The notes under the pieces: generated by a model
Database searches by the model: none
Told to the model about the DNA's origin: nothing
What the model saw: only the letters and a program-made list of their open reading frames with translations
Shown here: piece by piece, positions 18,601-26,977 of the stretch
How positions within the stretch are numbered: position 1 is the stretch's first letter
Layout: each line of letters opens with the position of its first letter
DNA from: Chitinophaga sp.
GTDB lineage: Bacteria; Bacteroidota; Bacteroidia; Chitinophagales; Chitinophagaceae
Assembly: GCF_017745275.1 (NCBI RefSeq)
Contig: NZ_JAGHZS010000009.1
Span: 186,001-250,000 of the forward strand
DNA: 64,000 nucleotides
Direction: 5' to 3'
Made by a program: the position numbers and the translations under genes

Positions 18601-19723
18601 TAATTCCGGCAGCCATATCCCCGACGCACAACTGGAGAACCTGTTCACCCGTTTTTTCAGCACGGCCACTGCTACTCATGGGAAGTTTGGGACCGGCATC
18701 GGGCTGGCTTTTACCCAGCAAATGGTACAGTTGCTCCATGGCAGCATCCGGGCGGTGAATGAAAATAATGGCGTGACGTTTTATGTACAGCTTCCACTTT
18801 CACCGGCAGATACGATGCTTCCCTCGCAACAGGAAGCGCCGGCAAATCCTGTTCCGTCGTACCTGCTACAGTCCATTACGGCGCAGTTGTTGCCGCAAAC
18901 GCCGCCGGTGATCGATCCCAACAAACTATCCCGTATTCAGAGTGTGCAGGAGGCAGGTAAAAAAAGTATTTTGTTAGTGGAAGATGAATACGCCATCCGG
19001 CAACTATTAAAAGAACTGCTCGCCGATCATTATATTATTTATGAAGCCGGTAATGGCAACGAAGCGCTGGAACTGATGCGGCAAACCCTGCCTGACCTGA
19101 TCATCAGTGACATCATGATGCCCGATATGAACGGCCTGGAGCTGTGCGACAAAGTAAAAAATGCTGCCAGCACCTGTCATATTCCTTTTATTATCTTGTC
19201 GGCCCGCGGTACCATCGACCAGCAAACAGAAGGGTATGAAGCCGGCGCAGATGCCTATCTTCCCAAACCCTTTCATGCCGCTCACTTACAGGTAAGGGTA
19301 CGCAAGCTGCTGGAATACCGCCAACGCCTGCACGAAATTTTCAGGAGAGATCACCCGCTGGGGCAACTCGAAGAAACCGATATGCCGGACGCCGACAAAC
19401 AATTTCTGCAGGAACTGGTACAAGCCATTGAAGAACGGATCGATGAAGAAGGACTCAACGCAGAGGTATTGGAAAAACACCTGCTCCTCAGCAAAATGCA
19501 GTTGTACCGGAAACTGAAAACACTCACCAATATGACACCGGCAGAATTTATCCGTTATATCCGGTTAAAACAAGCCGCCCAACTCCTGGTAAAAACCCAG
19601 CTTACCGTCGCTGAAATTTTTTATAAAACAGGTTTTAATAACCAATCCTATTTCTTCCGGGAGTTTAAAAAGATGTATCGCTGTTCACCGAACGAATACC
19701 GCGAACAACAAACCATGGTGTAG
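15650..19723 (+). CDS. hybrid two-component system regulator (one-protein sensor kinase + AraC response regulator)
   Basis: A 1357-residue HTCS protein. A signal peptide (1-24) is followed by a periplasmic two-part beta-propeller (about 35-680, repeats of the type DDGLIWVST/LWIGTSYGL), a Y_Y_Y immunoglobulin-like domain (about 700-775, ending NVPPGKYTLKVKW) and one membrane helix (about 783-805). The cytoplasmic part has HisKA with His845 in NIAHELQTP, HATPase (NLLSNACKYTN, GTGIGLAF), a receiver with phospho-acceptor Asp1154 in SDIMMPD, and a C-terminal AraC HTH. It should sense an oligosaccharide in the periplasm and activate the adjacent SusC/SusD/GH130 operon. The H-box has Gln where Arg/Lys is usual. 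Confidence 0.96.
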   Translation: MKRLFLICSLLICISSCASVALAGDTAAYYTQQLDNRNGLSNSAVNSLFLDSDKLLWAATWDGLNMYDGTAFHVFNYSKDNPLHSIGNNVVLQVLEDGRRHIWLSTIEGVSRYDKRSGKFYNYFYRRQQRSRISEQEYRLMTDTTGQLYCLSLQEGLTRYNAAADSFAVCPLPAGNSRISKAVFDGANHLWVLRGDGTLEIYADWQAQWPLLQRYTNVQALFAVNGRIFFTTTAHELMAVSPGTHQAQLQVQLPHAVNAMTIYNQHYLLAWTTQGFGEYDAQFKPSHLFPEATQQLQDMKIISWTTGNEQVLWCGTDGNGIIKIYPQTKIFGTVNRNSGGAAFNKPIRAFCANGNDLWIGTKGNGIIALSDFTRQPTASHQQLFSSELDDNSVFALCRGMDSLIFIGTDGKGLAVYDQLHKRFIRWQSVNGSNKLPVFGSVYAILPDADSSLWLGTSGYGLIHLRIQRQGTALAVTAFRQYTFNGSDNGPGNDIIYSLAPGPANSLWVGCRYGGLNLFNKSRQQFQLFQAFSYDGALSHNDVLALYRDTKQRLWIGTSYGLNCLAEADISQAKPVFTRYNTGNGLPNNTIHAITQDNDGMIWVSTNKGLARIHPGTREISHFQEADGLQSNEFSDGAVWKDPAGHLYFGGIYGFNYFIAANIQERHLYPNLLVSGLQLAGKTNDHGIEVLQPGQYNDAAYTLARRDNFFELQGKAVSFLHAEKCEYAWLLEGYDKTWQYMGGNGRIAYSNVPPGKYTLKVKWSNGEGVWTPPSTLFTLTIQQYFWLTWPAFLLYLLLAGGAGTAFWLYRKNKLEMKHQLEMEHLLRKKEEEVHEEQLRFFTNIAHELQTPLTLIVGAAERSREHPGDHYHQALVHQHASRLTYLVQQLLEFRKAESGFLKNNYAPLNISALLENIAALFKPMCQQKALHFETAITPAIIAAMDKDKLEKILFNLLSNACKYTNRDERIILRATPANHYLNISVYNSGSHIPDAQLENLFTRFFSTATATHGKFGTGIGLAFTQQMVQLLHGSIRAVNENNGVTFYVQLPLSPADTMLPSQQEAPANPVPSYLLQSITAQLLPQTPPVIDPNKLSRIQSVQEAGKKSILLVEDEYAIRQLLKELLADHYIIYEAGNGNEALELMRQTLPDLIISDIMMPDMNGLELCDKVKNAASTCHIPFIILSARGTIDQQTEGYEAGADAYLPKPFHAAHLQVRVRKLLEYRQRLHEIFRRDHPLGQLEETDMPDADKQFLQELVQAIEERIDEEGLNAEVLEKHLLLSKMQLYRKLKTLTNMTPAEFIRYIRLKQAAQLLVKTQLTVAEIFYKTGFNNQSYFFREFKKMYRCSPNEYREQQTMV

Positions 19724-19778
19724 TGTCGGCACAAGATAAAAACAGGTTCAATCTATTGATTTTCAATTATAAAATTTA

Positions 19779-19811
19779 GCAACTGTACAGCTCTTTGCAA
19801 CTATAGTACAG
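19779..19811 (+). promoter_or_regulatory. direct repeat, candidate HTCS binding site
   Basis: GCAACT-GTACAG (19779-19790) is repeated as GCAACT-ATA-GTACAG (19797-19811), about two helical turns apart, just upstream of a promoter-like word and 168 bp before the SusC start. AraC-type DNA-binding domains of hybrid regulators are known to use direct repeats in front of their susC target. Assignment is inference. Confidence 0.4.
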
Positions 19812-19832
19812 TCGTTTCCTGCTCTCTGCACC

Positions 19833-19840
19833 TACCTTTA
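19833..19840 (+). promoter_or_regulatory. -7-like element of the SusC operon
   Basis: TACCTTTA differs by one base from the Bacteroidota -7 consensus TAnnTTTG and follows the direct repeat by about 20 bp. A TTTC about 18 nt upstream would have to stand in for the -33 TTG. The resulting leader would be about 130 nt. Confidence 0.35.
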
Positions 19841-19978
19841 GCTCATCCAAATCAATCAAAAACAATTATTCGACGTATGAAAAAACAGGGGATGCACGGC
19901 CTGTAAATTCCATTTCAAATCCAACGTTAAAAACATTTTTAAAACCGGTTCCGGGATGGAACCATTAAATTCTTACGA

Positions 19979-22900
19979 ATGAAAAACTGGACACAACTAA
20001 TGTCGGCTGTGATACTGCTGCTACTTAGCGGGGCCACCTATGCCCAGGTGAAAGTAAGCGGTCATATCAGCGATGAACAAGGTGGCGCCCTCCCCGGCGT
20101 TACCGTGATACAGCCCAATACCAAAAATGGCGCTGTTTCGGGAGTGGACGGCAACTACAGCATTACCATCAGCGGTGGCGGTCCTGTTACGCTACAGTTC
20201 TCTTTTATGGGCTTCTTAACCAAAACAGTCACTTACTCCGGCAGTGGCGCATTGAACGTAACACTTCAAAAAGATGAAGTGGCCTTGAAAGATGTGGTAG
20301 TCATCGGGTATGGTACGCAGCGGAGAAGCCAGGTAACGGGTGCCATCTCCTCTATAGATGGAAAAAACCTGGCTAAAACCCAGGCCGTAGATCTCAGCAC
20401 TTCCTTACAGGGACAAGCACCTGGCGTTTCCGTTACCTCTCCTACCGGTGCACCCGGTACTGAAGCCGTGGTACGCATCAGGGGTATAGGTTCCCTCAGC
20501 CAGAGCAGCAACCCGCTTTATATTATTGATGGCGTACCAATGAACAGCGGGCTGAATACCATTTCACCCAACGACATCGCCTCTATTGAAGTACTGAAAG
20601 ATGCCGCTGCAGCAGCCATCTATGGATCGCGTGCTGCCAACGGCGTTATCCTGGTAACCACCAAAACCGGGCAGGCCGGCAAAAATGAAATCAACCTGGA
20701 CATTGCCTACGGCCTCGCCAAAGCCAGCGGATTACCCAATATGCTAAGTACCAGCCAGTTTATAGAACTGCAGAATGAAGCATTCACCAACGACGGCGCC
20801 ACTACCCGCAACCAGGACGATCCCGCCAAATTACCCAATACCAACTGGCTGAACGCCATCTTCCGCCAGGCGCTTACGCAGCGGTATAACCTGGCCTTCT
20901 CAGGAGGCTCCGATAAAACCCGCTACTACCTGGCTGGCAACGTAGTCAACCAGGATGGTACCATCGTCAACTCCAACTTCAAACGATATGGCCTTCGCTC
21001 TAATGTGAGCAGTGAAGTAAAAAGCTGGCTGCGCGTGGGCGAAAATATGAATCTCACCTACGACCGTACCCAGGAAATAGGCGCCTCCGGCGATGGTGCC
21101 CGCCCCGGCAGCTTACCAGGCGTAGTGCGCTATGCACTGATCCGGCCCAATGCCATTCCGCTCTACGATGACAAAACCGGTTTCTATAGTGACTTACCGC
21201 CGGCTGGTCTCTATAAAAATGCTTTACTATATGGAGATGGAAAAAATCCACTGGCCATTGCAGATTACCGTACCCGCACGGCCAGCAGATACCGCCTGCT
21301 GGGAAATGTATTTGCAGAAGCACGCTTCCTGAATGATTTTAAACTGCGCACCGACCTCGGTACCGATTTCTATATCGCGGAACAACAGCAATACAGCGGA
21401 CAAATCCCCGGCGACCGCACGCTGATGCAGGACAAAGACAAAGGACTGGATAAATTCCGGAACCGCTACACCACGTACAACTGGACCAATGTGCTCACTT
21501 ATAATCACCTCTTCAACGAAAAGCATAACGTGGGTGTAACGCTGGGTTCTGAATATATTTCGTCTAAGGTAGATTACCTCTCTGCCTCCCGCAACGGCTA
21601 CGACAACCGCGCTGATGGCTCTCCCAGCCTGCAGTACCTCGACTATGGCTCCGGTCAGCAGTTCAATGGCGGCAACCTGGAAGAATGGGGACTCATGTCT
21701 TATTTCGGTCGCGTTACCTATGCGTACGATAACAAATACATGATCAACGCCAACATGCGCGCCGATGCTTCTTCCCGCTTCGGTGCTGATCACCGCTGGG
21801 GTTATTTCCCCTCTTTCTCTGCCGGCTGGAATATTGCCCATGAAAATTTCATGAAAGATGTGACCTGGCTCAATGACCTTAAAATCCGCGGTGGATGGGG
21901 ACAACTGGGCAACCAGGATATTGGCCTCTATCCATTTGCTACTATCTACTCTACTACCAATAATATCTTACAGGTGATCAGTCGTGGTAACCCCGATGTA
22001 AAATGGGAAACTACTACCCAGTCCAACATCGGTATAGACGCAGGTTTCCTCAAGGGCACCCTGACGCTCAGCGTGGATTACTTCAATAAACAATCATCTG
22101 ACATCCTCATACAACTGCCTTCTTCCTACACCAACGGCGATGCAGCACCACCGTATGTAAACGGCGCTAAAATGAGTAATAAAGGACTGGAAATTACCGC
22201 TGCCTATAAACAATCCGTGCAGAAAGATCTCTCTTTTAATATAGCCGCCAACGTTACCACCCTGCGTAACAAGGTAGTATCGTTATACAAAGGCCGGGAG
22301 CAAATCTTTTCTGCCGGCTCCGGTCGCGTCATCCTGCGGGAAGGCCAGCCGATCAGCTCTTTCTATGGCTATAAAACCAACGGCATCTTCCAGAATGCAC
22401 AGGAAGTAGCGAACTATAAAAACAGCAAAGGAGATGTATACCAGCCAAACGCGCAACCTGGCGATATCCGCTTTGTAGACTACAACAACGATGGAAAAAT
22501 TGATGATGCCGACCGCACCATTATCGGTAATCCGAATCCTAAGCTGCTCTACAGCCTGAATGCCGGTGTTACCTGGAAACAATTTGACCTCACCCTCTTT
22601 TTCAATGGTGTGCAGGGCAACCAGATTTATAATGAAGTGGATAATATCATCAACAGCTTCGACGGAAGGGGATTTAATAATAAAGAAGATTTCTACAAAG
22701 AACGCTGGCATGGCGAAGGCACCAGTAATAAAACGCCCAGGGCCACCTTCCTTGACCCGAACAACAACCGCCGCACATCCGACCGATACGTGGAAAATGG
22801 CAGCTATTTGCGCCTTAAAAACGCGATGCTGGGGTATACATTGTCGCCTGCATTGCTGAAACGCATCGGATTCAGTAATGCCCGCATTTATGTAAGCGCA

Positions 22901-23056
22901 CAAAACCTGTTCACCATCACCAAATATGGCGGCATGGATCCGGAGTTGTATACCAATGAAAACCTCGCCAACTACGCAGATATGGCCGTAGGTATTGACA
23001 TGGGTACATATCCGCCTTCCCGCACTTATACTTTTGGTTTACAGTTTGGATTTTAA
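19979..23056 (+). CDS. SusC/RagA-family TonB-dependent transporter (glycan locus)
   Basis: A 1025-residue SusC of standard length, with signal peptide (1-22, ATYAQ). A carboxypeptidase-regulatory-like domain (VKVSGHISDEQGGALPGVTV, about 23-105) leads to the TonB box region DVVVIGYGTQ near 107 and the plug with IRGIGSLSQSSNPLYIIDG and AAAAIYGSRAANGVILVTT. The barrel follows, ending in FGLQFGF. It lacks an STN domain, which fits control by the upstream hybrid regulator rather than by ECF/FecR. With the following SusD it should import oligosaccharides across the outer membrane, then processed by the GH130 enzyme encoded downstream. Confidence 0.96.
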   Translation: MKNWTQLMSAVILLLLSGATYAQVKVSGHISDEQGGALPGVTVIQPNTKNGAVSGVDGNYSITISGGGPVTLQFSFMGFLTKTVTYSGSGALNVTLQKDEVALKDVVVIGYGTQRRSQVTGAISSIDGKNLAKTQAVDLSTSLQGQAPGVSVTSPTGAPGTEAVVRIRGIGSLSQSSNPLYIIDGVPMNSGLNTISPNDIASIEVLKDAAAAAIYGSRAANGVILVTTKTGQAGKNEINLDIAYGLAKASGLPNMLSTSQFIELQNEAFTNDGATTRNQDDPAKLPNTNWLNAIFRQALTQRYNLAFSGGSDKTRYYLAGNVVNQDGTIVNSNFKRYGLRSNVSSEVKSWLRVGENMNLTYDRTQEIGASGDGARPGSLPGVVRYALIRPNAIPLYDDKTGFYSDLPPAGLYKNALLYGDGKNPLAIADYRTRTASRYRLLGNVFAEARFLNDFKLRTDLGTDFYIAEQQQYSGQIPGDRTLMQDKDKGLDKFRNRYTTYNWTNVLTYNHLFNEKHNVGVTLGSEYISSKVDYLSASRNGYDNRADGSPSLQYLDYGSGQQFNGGNLEEWGLMSYFGRVTYAYDNKYMINANMRADASSRFGADHRWGYFPSFSAGWNIAHENFMKDVTWLNDLKIRGGWGQLGNQDIGLYPFATIYSTTNNILQVISRGNPDVKWETTTQSNIGIDAGFLKGTLTLSVDYFNKQSSDILIQLPSSYTNGDAAPPYVNGAKMSNKGLEITAAYKQSVQKDLSFNIAANVTTLRNKVVSLYKGREQIFSAGSGRVILREGQPISSFYGYKTNGIFQNAQEVANYKNSKGDVYQPNAQPGDIRFVDYNNDGKIDDADRTIIGNPNPKLLYSLNAGVTWKQFDLTLFFNGVQGNQIYNEVDNIINSFDGRGFNNKEDFYKERWHGEGTSNKTPRATFLDPNNNRRTSDRYVENGSYLRLKNAMLGYTLSPALLKRIGFSNARIYVSAQNLFTITKYGGMDPELYTNENLANYADMAVGIDMGTYPPSRTYTFGLQFGF

Positions 23057-23068
23057 AATCAACACACC

Positions 23069-24568
23069 ATGAAAAAGCTAATTGTTATTATATGCGTTGC
23101 CGTTAGTATAGCCGGTTGTACGAAGCAACTGGAAAAATACCCGCAGGGGAAGCTGACCGGCGGCAACGTTTTTACAGAAGCCAATGATTTTGTGATGGCC
23201 ACGGATGCCGCGTATCTCCCGCTCACTAATCGTTTCCGCGGCGACTGGGGCTGGGATGACGGCAGCAGTATTCCCCGCGACTGGGTAATAGGCGACCTGA
23301 TGAGTGATGATGCGGTGAAAGGCGGCGGTAGCCTCGGCGACCAGGAAGATATGCGCCGGATGCAAACGTTCAGCATCTTCCCGGAAAATAATAATGTGCT
23401 GGGTATCTGGCGTTTCAACTACAAAGGCGTAGATGCCTGCAACACGCTGCTGGCACAGGATGGCGCTAATGTACCCGGGCTTGATCCGGCGTTGCTGAAA
23501 CGCCTGAAAGGCGAAGCCTATTTCCTCCGCGCGTTTTATTATTTCCGGTTGGTAGTCAACTTCGGCGATATTCCATTGCTGGTTCCGGAGAAAAAGTTAA
23601 CTGATAACACCGTGCGTACGCCGGCAGCGCAGGTATATGAGCAGATTGAAAGTGATCTCAACCAGGCCATCAGCACGTTACCTCCCGGCTACGACGCCGA
23701 TAACTATCAACGCGCTACCAGCGGTGCCGCACATGCCCTGCTGGCCAAAACTTACCTGTACCGGCAGCGCTGGCAGGACTGCCTGAACCAGGTAGCGGAA
23801 GTAGAAAAAGGGAATTACCAGTTGCTGGATCATTATGAAGATAATTTCAACGGCATGGGAGAAAAGAGCGGGGAGATCATCTTTGCGGCCCGTCATGATG
23901 CCGGCAAAGTGCCATCCCAGGGATCTGTGCTGAACGCCGTATTTGCGCCACAGGGCAAAGGCTGGGGCTTTGAAATTCCTACCAAAGACCTGGTCAATAC
24001 TTTTGAAACAGGCGATCCACGCCGTGCCGCCACGCTTTTCCAGGCCGGCGATAAATACCTCGATGGCACCAACTATGATCCGGCCTGGTCGCCGGTGACC
24101 GGCTTCAATGTGCGCAAGTTCATGAGCAACGTAAATCCTATCGATGATGGTGGCGTTGATTTTGTGTATATCCGTTTGGGAGATGTGATACTGTGGAAAG
24201 CAGAATGTCATGCGAACCTCGGCGCATTGCCGGAAGCGCGCGCAGACCTTGAAAGGATACGGGCACGGGCACGCAAGTACGCAGCCAATCCTGCTACCAA
24301 CTTACCCGCTGTTACCACCAATGATAAAGCTGCTCTCCTTTCCGCCATTCAACATGAAAGACGCGTGGAACTGGCTATGGAAGGCCATCGTTATTATGAC
24401 CTGGTGAGATGGAACCTGGCACAGACCATACTGGCCAAAGCACCTGATGCCGATCCCCTGAAAGGATACAGGGACTATGGTAACGGCTGGCAACCTTTCA
24501 ATAAACTATTGCCCATTCCGCAACGCGAAGCTGATTTGCTGAAACTGCCGCAAAACACCGGCTATTAA
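23069..24568 (+). CDS. SusD/RagB-family lipoprotein (glycan locus)
   Basis: A 499-residue SusD-like surface lipoprotein with lipobox SIAGC at residue 16 and the following TKQLEKYPQG. The SusD core shows GEAYFLRAFYYFRLVVNFGDIPL near residue 150 and the C-terminal HERRVELAMEGHRYYDLVRW. It starts 12 nt after SusC, whose glycan capture and lid function it should share. A 14-bp hairpin follows it before the GH130 gene. The cargo is probably a mannose-containing oligosaccharide if GH130 is the matching enzyme; that is inferred from context. Confidence 0.95.
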   Translation: MKKLIVIICVAVSIAGCTKQLEKYPQGKLTGGNVFTEANDFVMATDAAYLPLTNRFRGDWGWDDGSSIPRDWVIGDLMSDDAVKGGGSLGDQEDMRRMQTFSIFPENNNVLGIWRFNYKGVDACNTLLAQDGANVPGLDPALLKRLKGEAYFLRAFYYFRLVVNFGDIPLLVPEKKLTDNTVRTPAAQVYEQIESDLNQAISTLPPGYDADNYQRATSGAAHALLAKTYLYRQRWQDCLNQVAEVEKGNYQLLDHYEDNFNGMGEKSGEIIFAARHDAGKVPSQGSVLNAVFAPQGKGWGFEIPTKDLVNTFETGDPRRAATLFQAGDKYLDGTNYDPAWSPVTGFNVRKFMSNVNPIDDGGVDFVYIRLGDVILWKAECHANLGALPEARADLERIRARARKYAANPATNLPAVTTNDKAALLSAIQHERRVELAMEGHRYYDLVRWNLAQTILAKAPDADPLKGYRDYGNGWQPFNKLLPIPQREADLLKLPQNTGY

Positions 24569-24588
24569 CCCGCTTTATTGAACACGGA

Positions 24589-24630
24589 AGCTTGCCTGTT
24601 GTTCGCATAACAGCAGACAACAGGCAAGCT
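24589..24630 (+). other. intergenic 14-bp hairpin between SusD and GH130
   Basis: A perfect 14-bp stem AGCTTGCCTGTTGT/ACAACAGGCAAGCT (24589-24602 with 24617-24630) with a 14-nt loop. No U-tract follows on either strand, so it is not a classical terminator. It sits where transcript levels typically drop between the susCD pair and downstream enzyme genes, and may set mRNA 3' ends or stability. Confidence 0.6.
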
Positions 24631-24646
24631 CCTTAACTACCTTCAC

Positions 24647-25696
24647 ATGAAACCAGTTACCGTTCACCGCTTTGCGGAAAATCCATTGCTGACACCGGCA
24701 GATGTTAAACCGAGCTGGCCGGGCCTGGAAGTGGCCTGCCTGCTGAATCCCGGCGTTTTTGAATTCGACAATAAAACATGGCTGATCATTCGCGTGGCAG
24801 AAAGACCACAACAACAGCAGGATCGCATTTCCTTTCCTATACTGCAGGAAGGTGGTATCACTATCATGGATATCTTAAAAAATGATCCGCATCTCGAAGC
24901 CAAAGATCCACGGGTGCTGCGCTATAAGGGCGACGACTACCTCACTACGCTCTCGCACCTACGACTATTTTGCAGTGAAGATGGAATTCATTTCCGCGAA
25001 CCGGAAGGTTATCCACAGTTGCATGGCGAAGGGCCGCTGGAAGCTTTTGGACTGGAAGATTGCCGCGTAACAAAAATAGACGACGTGTATTATCTCACCT
25101 TCACCGCCGTATCACCCAACGGTGTAGGCGTAGGCATGCGTACTACACGCGACTGGAAAACGTTTTCAACACCCAGCATGATTATTCCACCGCATAATAA
25201 GGACTGCACCCTATTCACTGAAAAAATAAACGGCAAGTACTATGCCCTGCATCGCCCCAGCAGTGTGGACCTTGGCGGCAACTACATCTGGCTGGCACAG
25301 TCGCCCGATGGAGAGCACTGGGGGAAGCACCAATGCCTGGCCCGGACCCGCGCAGCCCGCTGGGACAGCGCCAGGGTAGGCGCCGGTGCAGCACCCATCA
25401 AAACAGCCGAAGGCTGGCTGGAAATATATCACGGCGCTAATATCCATCACCAGTATGGGCTTGGCGCCCTCTTACTGGATCTGCACGATCCATCTAAAGT
25501 ACTGGCCCGCAGTGAAGATCCGATCATGATGCCGGAGGCGCCCTACGAGCTCACAGGATTTTTTGGCCAGGTCGTTTTCACCAACGGACACGTGGTGAAA
25601 GGCGATGAATTGACTATCTACTACGGCGCAGCCGACGAAGTAGTATGCGCAGCGCGGTTGTCCATCGCAGAAATACTTTCATCCTTAAAAAGTTAA
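24647..25696 (+). CDS. glycoside hydrolase family 130 beta-mannoside phosphorylase or mannosidase
   Basis: A 349-residue five-bladed propeller enzyme without signal peptide, so cytoplasmic. GH130 marks include NPLLTPADVKPSWPG at the N-terminus, KDPRVLRYKGDDY near residue 87, GLEDCRVTKID near 135, PHNKDCTLF near 182 and ALHRPS near 200. Family members either phosphorolyse beta-mannosides to mannose-1-phosphate or hydrolyse beta-1,2-mannosides; the subfamily cannot be fixed by eye. Cytoplasmic location and the MFS gene 6 nt downstream point to intracellular processing of an imported disaccharide. The start is the only ATG before the NPLL motif. Confidence 0.9.
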   Translation: MKPVTVHRFAENPLLTPADVKPSWPGLEVACLLNPGVFEFDNKTWLIIRVAERPQQQQDRISFPILQEGGITIMDILKNDPHLEAKDPRVLRYKGDDYLTTLSHLRLFCSEDGIHFREPEGYPQLHGEGPLEAFGLEDCRVTKIDDVYYLTFTAVSPNGVGVGMRTTRDWKTFSTPSMIIPPHNKDCTLFTEKINGKYYALHRPSSVDLGGNYIWLAQSPDGEHWGKHQCLARTRAARWDSARVGAGAAPIKTAEGWLEIYHGANIHHQYGLGALLLDLHDPSKVLARSEDPIMMPEAPYELTGFFGQVVFTNGHVVKGDELTIYYGAADEVVCAARLSIAEILSSLKS

Positions 25697-25702
25697 TCGC
25701 TT

Positions 25703-26965
25703 ATGCTCAGGAATCTTTCTGCGGAAATAAAACATTTCAACCAACAGCCGCACGACTTCCGTATACTGGTACTCACGAATATGATCTATGCGCTGGTGCT
25801 GCCGGTCATCGATATTTTTGTAGCAGCATATGTAATGCGTAACTCAAACGACCCTACGAAAGTGGTGATCTATCAACTGACTATTTACACCGGCATACCA
25901 CTGACGTTTTTATTAAACGGTTTCCTGTTAAATCGTTTCAACATTAAAACGCTGTATGCGGTGGGTATGCTGCTAAGTGGTGTTTCCATGATTGTAATGA
26001 TGTCGCTCAAAACGCTGGATCTCACCGGCATTGGGATAGCAGGTATTATCATGGGTATGTCGTTCGGCTTTTACTGGGCCAACCGTGACTACCTGGCGTT
26101 ATCCATCACCAGTGATGCAAACCGCAATTATTATTACGGGCTGGAAACATTTTTCTATACTATCATTGCAGTGGTGGTGCCAATCTGTATTGGCTGGTTT
26201 ATAGAATCGGGGGGCGAAATGAACGTGAACAATGCCTACCGCATTATTACCGGGCTGGTATTTTTAATCACCATCCTGGCTTCTGTGGTATGCTTCAGGG
26301 GACACTTTCAGAACCCGGCCGAAAAAACATTCCTGTACCTGCGCTTCCATCCATATTGGCGTAAACTGCTGATGCTGGCGTCATTAAAAGGATTGGCGCA
26401 GGGCTATCTCGTTACAGCACCGGCAATGCTGATCATGCTGCTATTGGGAAAGGAAGGCGCATTAGGCACAGCGCAATCAGTGGGAGCCATCATTGCCGCT
26501 GTATTGATGTACATTATTGGCAGGGCCGCGAAGCCGGAACACCGTATCACCATTTTTGCCGGCGGGTTGATCTGCTTTGCCCTGGCGGCCATTTTCAACG
26601 GCGCCTTTTACAATGCCACCGGCGTAGTGATTTTTATGTTATTCCTGTTGCTCGCAAAGCCGCTGCTGGACATGGCCTACTTCCCTATCCAGTTCAGCGT
26701 GATTGATATTCTTTCCAAAAAAGAAAAACGCAATGAATACGCCTATATTCTCAATCATGAAATAGGCCTCTATGCAGGGCGCTTCCTGGGTGCCGGCACC
26801 TTTATATTCCTGGCATATTATTTTTCCACGGAAGTGGCACTTCGTTATGCCATTATCATCATTGCTATCCTGCAACTGCTTTCTATTATAGTAGGCAAAC
26901 GTATTATCAGAGAAGGGAAAGCGCTGATAAAAGAAATTGATAAAAAAAACACGGTAGTGATCTAA
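25703..26965 (+). CDS. MFS transporter
   Basis: A 420-residue major facilitator protein with about twelve hydrophobic segments split by a central loop near residues 200-215 (GHFQNPAEKTFLYLRFH). The N-terminal half shows FGFYWANRDYLAL, and the C-terminal tail is basic and cytoplasmic. It lies 6 nt after the GH130 gene and 12 nt before the unknown lipoprotein gene, so translational coupling is likely. The expected role is to carry the mannose-containing disaccharide from the periplasm into the cytoplasm for the GH130 enzyme. Substrate assignment is from context only. Confidence 0.92.
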   Translation: MLRNLSAEIKHFNQQPHDFRILVLTNMIYALVLPVIDIFVAAYVMRNSNDPTKVVIYQLTIYTGIPLTFLLNGFLLNRFNIKTLYAVGMLLSGVSMIVMMSLKTLDLTGIGIAGIIMGMSFGFYWANRDYLALSITSDANRNYYYGLETFFYTIIAVVVPICIGWFIESGGEMNVNNAYRIITGLVFLITILASVVCFRGHFQNPAEKTFLYLRFHPYWRKLLMLASLKGLAQGYLVTAPAMLIMLLLGKEGALGTAQSVGAIIAAVLMYIIGRAAKPEHRITIFAGGLICFALAAIFNGAFYNATGVVIFMLFLLLAKPLLDMAYFPIQFSVIDILSKKEKRNEYAYILNHEIGLYAGRFLGAGTFIFLAYYFSTEVALRYAIIIIAILQLLSIIVGKRIIREGKALIKEIDKKNTVVI

Positions 26966-26977
26966 ATTGTAAGTAGC

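Noticed and set aside
21227..21904. 225-codon minus-strand frame inside SusC
   Set aside because: It is a shadow of a clear SusC frame with no motif; the same holds for minus frames at 22283-22903 and 23678-24211 and the plus frame at 62108-62737.
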